Assembly: GCA_029448655.1 (NCBI GenBank)
Contig: JACCLO010000013.1
Coordinates: forward strand, 1,674,001 to 1,738,000
Direction of reading: 5' to 3'
DNA: 64,000 nucleotides
Origin: Wolfiporia cocos
Lineage: Eukaryota > Basidiomycota > Agaricomycetes > Polyporales > Phaeolaceae
A model generated the notes under the pieces. The model saw nothing but the letters and a program-made list of their open reading frames with translations. It searched no databases and had not been told where the DNA came from. Position 1 is the stretch's first letter. Each line of letters starts with the position of its first letter. The position numbers and the translations under genes were made by a program. This document shows, piece by piece, positions 47,778 through 56,167 of the stretch.

Positions 47778-49024
47778 GGCGTATCCTTGGTTAGGTTTAT
47801 CAGTGGGCGTGCTACCGTGGAGAACTTAGGAATGAATCTCCGGTAGAAGTTTGCAAATCCTATGAAGGATTGCACTTCTTTCTTGTTCCGAGGTGCGGGC
47901 CATTCGGCCACTGCTGCCACCTTCGCGGGATCCATACGGATTTCCCCGTGAGAGATTATATGTCCCAAGTATTCTACTTCCGACTTCATGAACTCGCATT
48001 TCTCTGGTTTACAGGTTAGCTTGTTTTGACGGAGGACGAGCAGAACCTTGCGCAGGATCTCTTTGTGTTCTGCCTCGGTCTCCGTGAAAACAAGTATGTC
48101 GTCTAAATATACAATGACCTTTCCAGTCATGATCAGGTCACGGAAGATGTCATTCATCAAAGTCTGGAACGTGCCCGGTGTGTTGCACATTCCGAAGAAC
48201 ATCACTAACGGCTCGTATAGCCCTCTATTAGTGATGAAGGCGGCTTTTTCCTCGTCGCCTTCTTTGATTCTGACGTTTGTGTATCCCCAACAAATGTCCA
48301 ATTTAGAGAAGTACTTAGCTCGCTTTAGCTTGTTGAGCAGCTCCGTGATCAGAGGGAGCGGGTACCGGTTCTTCTTGGTCATCTGGTTCAACTTCCGGTA
48401 GTCCTGAATGGGTCTCAGTTTCCCATCCTTCTTCTTGACGAAGAAGAATGGTGCCCCCCATGGTGACTTGGATGGTCGTATGCGTCCAGTCCGTAACTGT
48501 TCTTCTAGAAAGTCGTCTAACGCCTCTTGTTCTCGGGGCAATAGGGCATAGATCTTGCCGGCGTAGGGTTCGGAGTTCGGTAGGAGTTCTATGGCGTGAT
48601 CCCACGGTCGTCTTTCGGGGAGTTGGTCGAATTCCGTTTCCTTGAACACGTCTTCGAATTCGTGTAAGTACTCGGGGACCACCTCTTCGAAAGTCTTGGC
48701 TTCCGTGGTTTTGCCGGTGGCGATGGCGATCTCGGTTGCCTTCGTTGCGCGGACTCGCTCAGCGATGTCGGCCCGGCACTCTTCCCTATTCCGTATCCAA
48801 GCGTCAGCGAAGATGTAATAAATATGATCACCATCCTCGATCTGCTCGTGTTTGCAGTCGCAGGTGAAGGTGATTCGGCGTTTCTTCCAGTCGATGGTGG
48901 GATTGTGGTCCTCCAACCAATCGAAGCCGAGGAATATGTCTGCCGAGCTCAGCTCGGTGACGTGGAACTTGCGCGTTTCCAAATGCGTGTCGATCTGCAT
49001 CTGGAGTTCGACATAGTGCGTCAT
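47732..49024 (-). CDS. Gypsy pol: protease C-terminal half and reverse transcriptase
   Basis: A 430-codon frame. Residues 1-50 are the rest of the aspartic protease (IFLGFDWL). Reverse transcriptase runs from about 180 (WGAPFFFVKKKDGKLRP) with the first catalytic Asp in LDICWGY (Asp243) and YLDD at 306-309, giving Asp308 and Asp309. The frame is in phase with the upstream Gag-dUTPase frame, separated only by the TGA at 49073-49075. It ends early at 47732 because of a two-base CA insertion after KDTPW (about 47770); the RNase H domain continues in the next frame. Confidence 0.9.
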   Translation of the reverse strand: MTHYVELQMQIDTHLETRKFHVTELSSADIFLGFDWLEDHNPTIDWKKRRITFTCDCKHEQIEDGDHIYYIFADAWIRNREECRADIAERVRATKATEIAIATGKTTEAKTFEEVVPEYLHEFEDVFKETEFDQLPERRPWDHAIELLPNSEPYAGKIYALLPREQEALDDFLEEQLRTGRIRPSKSPWGAPFFFVKKKDGKLRPIQDYRKLNQMTKKNRYPLPLITELLNKLKRAKYFSKLDICWGYTNVRIKEGDEEKAAFITNRGLYEPLVMFFGMCNTPGTFQTLMNDIFRDLIMTGKVIVYLDDILVFTETEAEHKEILRKVLLVLRQNKLTCKPEKCEFMKSEVEYLGHIISHGEIRMDPAKVAAVAEWPAPRNKKEVQSFIGFANFYRRFIPKFSTVARPLINLTKDTPWHSGVRRNKSVSIS

Positions 49025-49072
49025 TTTGCCCGCAGCGTTGGTACTACCGTCAGCGTTGTACAGTTTGACGGG

Positions 49073-52033
49073 TCAGTCTAGTGGGAGTTGCTCGAGTTTG
49101 TGTTCCTCCACGTAGGCACGACTGATGACCGATCCCGTTGAACCGGAGTCTATCAGTGCCCTTGTGAAGAGGGCATGTCCGTCAGGGCGGTGGAGGGTGA
49201 TCGGTACTTCGATCTGCCGTCCCCGTTTTCCCGTCTGGATTACCACTACATTCCCTCTGAGTTTCTCACCAGTAGAGCCGGACCCCTGTGTTCCGCGTCT
49301 GGTTTCCCTAATGCTTTTTACTATGCGCGTGTCTGGTGTCATGTTGCATTCGAGTATGAACTGGGCGATTCTGTCCCCATACTCGACCTGATAATCTGTT
49401 CCGGTTTGATTATTCAGTATGACTTTTAACCGACCGGTGTAGTTCTCATCGACTACACCGGCCTCCATGTCGACTCCTTTCAAAGCGAGTCCGGATCGTG
49501 GAGCAATGCGGCCGTATACACCGGGTGGCATTCGGATCATTATGCCTGTATCCACGGTGATACGTTTCCCGTTTGGTATAACGACTTCCTCCGCAGAGTG
49601 AAGATCGTAACCCGCGGCTCCTTCGCTTTTGCGCTCAGGGGGAATTGCCCGCGGGTGGTCTAGGTATATGTCGAGCGTGACAGCCTTCTTCTTGGCTCGT
49701 CGACACCGCATTTTCTTTTCCGTCTTTTTCTGGACTGTAGGCTTAGATGCGTCTGCCATCTGCACATCTGAGTCTACAACCGGGTCTACGTCCATTGGCA
49801 CATAGTTTACATTAATAGTAGAGGAATTAAGCACGGTTTTATCCTCCCGCCAAGCTCCGGTGGGAGGCTCCTCTGAGGCTGTTACAAACGAATCGTCGGA
49901 GCATGTTGAAGCTCCGTCGTCGTCACCAGGCGCCAAGTCTACAGAACGTGGTACAGATGTGTAATCAAATATCGGGGCCCCGGTTCCTAGCCCATATAGT
50001 CCATCCACCGGTTCGTTACCCTCCGAGGCAGAGTCGGAGATAGAGACATTTACTGGTTCCTCGATCTCCAGAACTGAGAATTTATTATTAGAGAGGGGAC
50101 GTACCTGAGTGAATCCGGCTTCCTTCGCAGCCTCCGGATTTTCTTTGGCCCATGCCGACACCATTCGCACGAAGTCCTCCTGGGATACTTCCCCAAGGAC
50201 TTTTTCTGCTGGTGGTGCTTCGACGGCCTGGCGGGTGCGCGCCGGTTGTGAGGGTCCGGCACCGGTGTTCCCTCCACTGGTAGCTGCTCGGGGCTTCCAG
50301 TTGGGTTGGTGCCAGACGGGCTTGTTGCAGCCCTTCCCTGGTGCCTCTGCTTGTGTCTTGCTGCAAGAGTGGCACTTCCTCTTGAGCAAGTTGGCCCGTT
50401 CTTCCGCGGTGGGCTCGGACCGCGTGGTTCCCGATGTCGATGTTGTCACCCGTCCTTTTCCCTTGTCGGCGACGCCCTTACCCGTGTCACGACCGTGGCG
50501 CAGCTTTTCTTCGTCGCGGAGACGACGCATCGCGTTGTCCGTCCGGAGGATTGCCTGTTTCCAGGATTCGTAGTCCTCGGGGATCTGGACGTTGTAACCG
50601 CGTTGCGACTTGTCGTTTACCGTGGCGGCGACGAAGGCGGAGTGTACTGCCGTGTAGATCTCTTTTGGGATGGCGGAGGTGACCCAGCGATGAACAATCT
50701 GGTTCTCCTTGTCGTATTTTGCCTCCGAAAGAAGTCTTTCTAGCTCCTGGAAGTACTCTTCGCCCTTACCGATGGTCATACTGAGCTTTTCCGCTGCAAC
50801 CGCCGACTTCTTTTCCAAGTCGGGGTCGTCGAACTTCTGGTGGAGTTCCCAGATGAAGCGGAGCCAGCTCATGTGCCATTGTCCGTCACGGTAATGTTCC
50901 CACGTGAAAGCCGTTACCCACGAGTCTACCTTTGGTCCCCGTATCAACGAGATGGCCGTGCCGATTTTCTTGCTGTCTGTGAAGAGCAGCGGCCGGTTGT
51001 CGTCGATGTACAGTTTTAGGCGCATTACCCAGGCGATGAAGTTCTCGCCGGTGAAGGGTTCGGGTTCGCGCACCTTAGACTTGTACCGGGGGTCAGGCTG
51101 TGGCTCGGGGAGCATGGAGTACGCGTCCCACTGCGAACTAGCCGGTTTCTCGGGCCGCCACATCGATGCCCGTGTTCCATGAAGAGGCGCGGCTCTCCAT
51201 GTGTTCGCGTGCACGTTTGCGGGGGGAGCCGACGGAGGGACCGGAGCTGCTGCCATAGCCGAGTAAGGAACCTGAGGTGTAATGACCGGGGGGGTATAGC
51301 CTGGCAGGAAGGGGTTCGTCTGCCAGGTGCCTGCGTTCGAGGCCGGACGGGTTGCCGAATTCACCGGGGGGGGAGATCCCATGTGGACGGATCTCACCCA
51401 ATTTTCGACCGGCCGGAAACGTTCTTCCGGAACCGATGGTACTGACCGACGGGGGGCGGAGTGCTGGCTGTGTAATGAGGCCGCATCTCCTGCCGCGATT
51501 GCATCTGCTTGGAGGCGTTGTGCCTCCCGTAGGAATCGTGCTCCCATGTCAGCGTTCCACACACCAGTTTGAACCATTGTAGCCGCTACCGTCTGACACC
51601 GAAAACCAAAGTCCGCCGCTGTCGGGTTGGGGGGGAACGCCCATTGCATAGCCAGGGGGGAGTCGATGTGGGCTAAGGGACTCACCCCTCGGATGGTGTT
51701 GGATTGCTGGGCTACGCGGAGTATGTGGTCCAACCGTTCGACGCCGGGTCCTTGGTCCTCGACCGATCCTCCCAGGACTAGTGAGCGGCCAGGACGGTTC
51801 GCTCCGATGGTCTCGGTGTGTACCGAGGCGACTTCGACGTTGGGTCGGGGGGCGTGTATGCTGTCTGCCACCGACAGGAGCGCGAAATCGTCCGGGAGAC
51901 CATGTACCTGATAGTTTACCCACTGCCCTGGGTGGAACGGATTGTTGGAGGCGACGGAGCCTGGGGGCGGGATGCCAGCCGGGGCTTCGGGACGCGGGTT
52001 GCGGATGTAATCGAGATTATGCGGGGAAGCCAT
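49073..52033 (-). CDS. Gypsy Gag-dUTPase-protease frame
   Basis: A 986-codon frame. Residues 1-310 are a proline-rich, low-complexity N-terminus. About 315-505 is the capsid-like region (PEPFTGENFIAWVMRLKLYI, then QIVHRWVTSAIPKEIYTAV). About 553-575 is a Cys/His cluster (CHSC, then GC, then WH) unlike the canonical CCHC spacing. After an acidic linker and a basic patch (KKMRCRRAKKK), a complete trimeric dUTPase domain occupies about 784-923. The aspartic protease begins with ALIDSGSTGS (DSG at 962-964) and is cut by a TGA at 49073-49075, probably a former CGA codon. The ATG at 52033 follows a leader of about 760 bp. Confidence 0.9.
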   Translation of the reverse strand: MASPHNLDYIRNPRPEAPAGIPPPGSVASNNPFHPGQWVNYQVHGLPDDFALLSVADSIHAPRPNVEVASVHTETIGANRPGRSLVLGGSVEDQGPGVERLDHILRVAQQSNTIRGVSPLAHIDSPLAMQWAFPPNPTAADFGFRCQTVAATMVQTGVWNADMGARFLREAQRLQADAIAAGDAASLHSQHSAPRRSVPSVPEERFRPVENWVRSVHMGSPPPVNSATRPASNAGTWQTNPFLPGYTPPVITPQVPYSAMAAAPVPPSAPPANVHANTWRAAPLHGTRASMWRPEKPASSQWDAYSMLPEPQPDPRYKSKVREPEPFTGENFIAWVMRLKLYIDDNRPLLFTDSKKIGTAISLIRGPKVDSWVTAFTWEHYRDGQWHMSWLRFIWELHQKFDDPDLEKKSAVAAEKLSMTIGKGEEYFQELERLLSEAKYDKENQIVHRWVTSAIPKEIYTAVHSAFVAATVNDKSQRGYNVQIPEDYESWKQAILRTDNAMRRLRDEEKLRHGRDTGKGVADKGKGRVTTSTSGTTRSEPTAEERANLLKRKCHSCSKTQAEAPGKGCNKPVWHQPNWKPRAATSGGNTGAGPSQPARTRQAVEAPPAEKVLGEVSQEDFVRMVSAWAKENPEAAKEAGFTQVRPLSNNKFSVLEIEEPVNVSISDSASEGNEPVDGLYGLGTGAPIFDYTSVPRSVDLAPGDDDGASTCSDDSFVTASEEPPTGAWREDKTVLNSSTINVNYVPMDVDPVVDSDVQMADASKPTVQKKTEKKMRCRRAKKKAVTLDIYLDHPRAIPPERKSEGAAGYDLHSAEEVVIPNGKRITVDTGIMIRMPPGVYGRIAPRSGLALKGVDMEAGVVDENYTGRLKVILNNQTGTDYQVEYGDRIAQFILECNMTPDTRIVKSIRETRRGTQGSGSTGEKLRGNVVVIQTGKRGRQIEVPITLHRPDGHALFTRALIDSGSTGSVISRAYVEEHKLEQLPLD
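49265..49684 (-). other. dUTPase domain inside Gag-Pol
   Basis: All five motifs of homotrimeric dUTPases are present in order: I AAGYDLHSAEE, II GRIAPRSGLALKG, III GVVDENYTGRLKV with the catalytic Asp (about residue 862), IV GDRIAQFIL, V RGTQGSGSTG. The domain is in frame with Gag, between the Cys/His cluster and the protease. In known systems the enzyme hydrolyses dUTP and limits uracil in newly made cDNA. Activity here is inferred from motif completeness. Confidence 0.92.
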
Positions 52034-52782
52034 TGTAGCGTATGAAGTGTGTATGTAGAAAGTGTAGAGTCGCGAAAAACAGCGCTACCCCCCCACTGTG
52101 GATCAGCCTATAGCTGCGATCGGGGTGGTAACTAGAAACTGTTCTTCCACTCTATTCAGAGACCACCTCTTTTTGGAGGTGCGCCAAGAAACGCCAAGGG
52201 GTTTTCAGCCCAAGGCCGGCAAGTAATCTCTGCCTCCGAAACCTCGTCCAGCCCCAAAGCTAATTCGGGATACCGGGGGCACGGGATCTAAACCCTTGGA
52301 ATGGAGGGTCTAAAACTATCGTACTGGGCCAAGTGGCCGTATAGTGTGAGCTGTGTCGCGCTCCTTCAGCCGCCTTGTGGGGCGCTGGGTTGTATGGTAA
52401 TCGAGGGGCGGTAATGCCCGTATAGTTGGTGCGGTAATGCACGTATATAGGTGCCCAGTGCCTCTGTAATCTGCCGTAGGGCCCCTTAACGCCTTTGATT
52501 ATTTCGCGTCGGGTACACGTCTACTACGGTGGGGATGAAACCCAAAGCCTTTACGCCGTATTGCACGACGCTGGCCCAGTAGCTTAGAAGCAACGGTAGG
52601 AGTGGTCCCCTACACGCTGTTCACAAGTGTATTCCCCCAGAACCCAGTCCCTTGTCCCTGGGATACGGGAGGATAAGAGTTTATACACCCGAATCGACCG
52701 AAGTCAACTCGAGGGCGAAGAAACAATGCACTTTGCCCCTAGTGCGCTGGGGTTGTTCTGGAATGAACTCAGAACGGGGTGG

Positions 52783-52793
52783 AGACTCGTCTT
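52783..52793 (-). other. Self-priming primer-binding site
   Basis: One base inside the 5' LTR, the coding strand reads AAGACGAGTCT. Its exact 11-nt complement, AGACTCGTCTT, lies in the LTR at 52888-52898, about 30 bp downstream of a TATA box (52925-52931), where the RNA 5' end is expected. This is the arrangement of Tf1/sushi elements, in which the transcript primes itself. Confidence 0.75.
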
Positions 52794-52794
52794 A

Positions 52795-53165
52795 TGACAC
52801 AAGCGCTATCTCAAGCAACTACTCAGGGGAATATTACTCGCGTGGAAGCGTATTCCTAGTCTGAGGCTACTCAAGGCAACAAAGGCCAAGACGAGTCTGG
52901 GGTGCTCCCTGCTCGTCTGGCTGGTATATATGCTCGTAGGCTGTTTGTACATGTTTGGCTACTATATAGCATTACGTAAGCTGATAGACCGTTTAGAGTA
53001 TGGTAAACCCTATCGTAGGTGTAGAGCCACAACAAGGGTGTCCGGGGTCTGTGTATGCACGTGTGGGGTGTTCGGGGTCCTTGCACGTGATGCATAGGTG
53101 GGCGCTTAGATAAGATAAGGGTTGTTTCTAGTCGCAAGCTAGTTGGAGAAAATCGGCTTGTGACA
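52795..53165 (-). repeat. 5' LTR of the gypsy element
   Basis: A 371-bp LTR matching 44272-44642 with no visible difference. It contains the TATA box (52925-52931) and the predicted start of R at 52898. Confidence 0.93.
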
Positions 53166-54950
53166 GTTTTCTATCGGAAGGGGAGCCAAATTGCTCTCGA
53201 CGTCTAGCCATGCACCTGGTGAGTTTTCGCTCAATCGCCCCATCCACGTCCTCGCTATTGACAGCCCTAGCCTCCAATATGCCAGCTCAAATGCAGGATT
53301 GTGGGTAGCGTTGGGCTGGGTGTCCTCGCTGACGACGTACATCGGGGGCCCCAAGTTGTAGAATCCTGTGCTTTCGTTAAGCCGTGCATAATCTGCCATC
53401 CAAGCCGCGGTCTCGTAGACGACATCCCTCCATTGCTCCAAAGTCACCCACGAGCGAGTAGCTCGGTACTCGTACTCGGCAAAAATGAGCGCATGTGGCT
53501 GCTGCCAGATCAACAATTCATTGATCTCTCCTGGCGCTGAGCGCCCCATGGGATCGGTCATCTTCGACCAGCGCGCGCCATAGCGATATCCTTCCTGACC
53601 TTGTGCACGCTCGATGGATGTGCGAAGGAAACGTGAATAGACGCTAACGGAACGCTCTAGAAGATCCCAGCTATTCCATAGGGCCCAGTGGCAGCTATGC
53701 CAGAAGTACATCTCCATGTGGAACTTGCCGTACTGACAATTCTGTGAGTAGACGGATTACTGCACTAGATCGAACGATTAATTACCCAGCCATTGTTAAC
53801 CAAGCCAGACTGCAATTGAATGATGAGCCTCCTGCATTGTCCCGCATTACAACGCGCTTACCTCTTGGGGCGGCGTGAAGCCTGCCTCATTGACGCGCAT
53901 CAAGTATATGATTCTCCTCTGGAGCTCATTAGCCCGGGGGTCAGTCGATCCTGTGACAACGTCTACGAATCCGCTATTTGACCAATAGTCCTCCCATGCG
54001 GCTATGGACTCTGCAACAATCTCTTCGGCCTGGGGGATATATTTCGTCTGATTTACTGAATACACAACCTCCAGTGAGAATGTCGTCGATGTCTCATTGG
54101 GGATTATGCTGTATCGATGACTTTCCAGAGAATTGCGGGATATGGAGAAGGGGTCGCCGCCTATGGAAGTGAAGAACGTTGCGTTGACCATTGTATGGTT
54201 GATCAGCGCCTGAACGTTCTCTCCCAGTTCGTATCCGGTATACAGCGTTGTCGTGTGGTTGCTGGTATCATCCCAATACCCCACATATGGCGCCTCGAAT
54301 TTCTGCGAGCCGTCATTCCAAGGGAAATCCAAGAATAGCCCAAGGCGGCCTTCCAACAGCAGGTTTGACGTGATCGTGAAGCCCACGGTGCTGCTACTTT
54401 GTGCTGCATATGTCAGAACGGTCACATTGTACCCCTGGATGGAGAAGCTGCTCGTTATGACTCCTGTCCACAGATCAAGCTCCTGCTTTGCGAAATCGAG
54501 GTCCGCCTCCGTAATATTCTCGACCCGACCGTCCTCTGATTTGAGCAACAATCCGATGCGTCCCAAGTTAACTCGGTTTGGATCCGCAATGAGCCACTGT
54601 TGCGGCGCGGCTGGTCCACCGAACTCGTACTGCACTCCATCCCAGACGACGCCGCGGTACGTTAGGATGTCTTCCAATGTGACGCCCGCAGGAAAGCTAT
54701 CGTTCTTCCAGCCCCAGTCGGACATCGTCGCCCAAGGTAGAAAAGACTGCAGGCCAGATACATCCGCCCCAAAGGCGAAGAATCCGTTCCCCACTTGCAT
54801 CGGTGTGCTCTGTGACGCATTCCGTACCGGGTTATAGCGAGAGACGATGTCATGGCGGGGGATGCCAGCGGCAACCGCGAACGAGCACCCAGCGAGCAGC
54901 GCGGGCAGCCAGAGCGCAGTCGCGCCGATTGGAGACGCGGCTGGTAACAT
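53166..54950 (-). pseudogene. Six-hairpin glycosidase-like gene, 5' part, split by the gypsy element
   Basis: Encodes a probably secreted fungal glycoside hydrolase-like protein of the six-hairpin type. M at 54950 begins a hydrophobic signal (ATALWLPALLAGCSFAVAA). Then follow RYNPVRNAS, PMQVGNGFFAFGADVSGLQSF and WDGVQYEFGGP. N-glycosylation sites (NVT, NHT, NAT) and RIIYLMRVNEAGFTPPQE also occur. A 24-nt mini-exon (53786-53809) supplies SGLVNNGW, and exon 3 starts at 53732 with YGKFHMEMYFWHSCHWALW, then GARWSKMTDP and NELLIWQQPHALIFAEY. Coding sequence breaks at the GTTTT duplication (53166-53170) and resumes at 44271. The open frame extends upstream to 55181 (FNDETNWTVVAWGQKF) but that part does not look like this family. 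The substrate is unknown. Confidence 0.75.
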
Positions 54951-55278
54951 GTTGGTTGGCAGAGCCGCTTTCGCTCGGCGAAACCTCTCTGGGTTCATTT
55001 GTGGGTCAGGTTCGGCCTCGATCATGCGCAATTGCTTCCCGCAGATGACAGGATTTGGCGGTCCGGGCTGAGTGTCATTAAGCATGTGATGTTTGCATCG
55101 TGACCACCTATTCTCCGTGGTGGTAGTGTCAATGATCGACAGGGTCGCAGGGTCGAAGTCAAATTTCTGGCCCCAGGCCACTACAGTCCAGTTCGTCTCA
55201 TCATTAAATTCCAGGTAAGTTATGTAACGAATCGTGCTCTAGGCGATTGCTACCATAAGATCGACAATACATTATGAT

Positions 55279-56167
55279 TTACGTATAACCAAAGTGGTAT
55301 TGGATACTCAATAACTTGAGCCGCTCGGGCTCAACGTCTGTTGATCGCCAGATCGGCTCGAGGGCCTTGACATTCTCCATCATGGCAGCGATCTTCTGAA
55401 GCATGTGCTCTCCACAGTCCGGACCCAAGGGCACTCTAATCCACTCCTTTTTCACACCCTGCCCCCCCGCGAGCTCTTTGGCCAACCCCGTGTCGTGAAC
55501 GACCTCAAACAATCTCTCCGACAACTTTGCGGTGTCGCCGATTTGTCCTGATTCGAGGCGCACTCTGGGGACTGCTTCGACCGAACCATACCCTTGCGAT
55601 GGGTCGGTGTACACCGTAGAGCGCTTCGCAGTGTCTAACGACGATGTTGCCTGGAACAAATTCGTGGCGAAGACACCAGGTGCGATGATCAGCACGCGGA
55701 TGTTGTACGGGGCGACTTCCTGGCTGAGTGCCTCTGAAAAAGAATCGAATGCAGCCTTGGAGGCGCTGTAGGCACCCCAGGATGGGACGCTGCAAACCGC
55801 TACGATGGAGCTCATGTTGAGTATATTTGGAACTGGACGCGAACTTCGTCAAGGCTGTCGGGAGTGATAAGCGCAGTCAATGCCTTATAGAATATTGCGT
55901 CAGGTCGATTACTTACTCCAGTTCTTCGACCGGGGCTATGACACCGTGTTGAGATGCAAGACCACGGGCTGCGCTCCGGCATCCTTCAAGCTGGCAGGAA
56001 ACTTGGACAGGCACCTGACAGTGGCGACAACCTGTACAGAATTGTGAGTCTAATTGACGGACATCACCGGATCCTCTCACCTTGTCACCTTGAGAGAGGA
56101 CATGTTGGGCTAGCGCCAGCCCTATTCCAGAATTCGCGCCGGTGATCAGCCAGACTTTGGGAGACAT
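55279..56167 (-). pseudogene. Short-chain dehydrogenase paralogue with two internal deletions
   Basis: A paralogue of the gene at 19627-20640 with the same exon layout. Exon 1 (56167 down) keeps TGANSGIGLALA. Exon 2 keeps VVATVRCLSKFPASLKDAGA and LHLN but then loses about 30 codons, including the NNAG motif, shifts frame and meets a TAG. A trace of PVEELE survives before the donor GTAAGT. Exon 3 starts LDEVRVQ but lacks about 67 bp covering the next helix. From MSSIVAV (55815) the frame is open again and keeps YSASK, NIRVLIIAPGVFATNLF and the C-terminus. Without the cofactor-fold core this cannot be a working SDR. Confidence 0.82.

Larger units (their letters stand above)
44272..53165 (-). 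mobile_element. Ty3/gypsy chromovirus-like element with dUTPase
   Basis: An 8894-bp LTR retrotransposon on the minus strand, flanked by a perfect 5-bp duplication GTTTT (44267-44271 and 53166-53170). Two 371-bp LTRs appear identical by eye. Order: LTR, self-priming site, Gag with an atypical zinc knuckle, dUTPase, protease, reverse transcriptase, RNase H, integrase, chromodomain-like tail, polypurine tract, LTR. The coding region has one in-frame stop, one frameshift and a nested 708-bp solo LTR, so this copy should not be autonomous. Confidence 0.95.

Noticed and set aside
49073..49075. Programmed readthrough of the TGA between Gag-dUTPase and Pol
   Set aside because: The stop lies in the middle of the protease domain, not at a domain border, and a CGA to TGA change explains it. 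Readthrough there would be unusual.
44348..53137. Identical 88-residue frames at 44348-44614 and 52871-53137
   Set aside because: Both lie inside the two LTRs and are identical only because the LTRs are.
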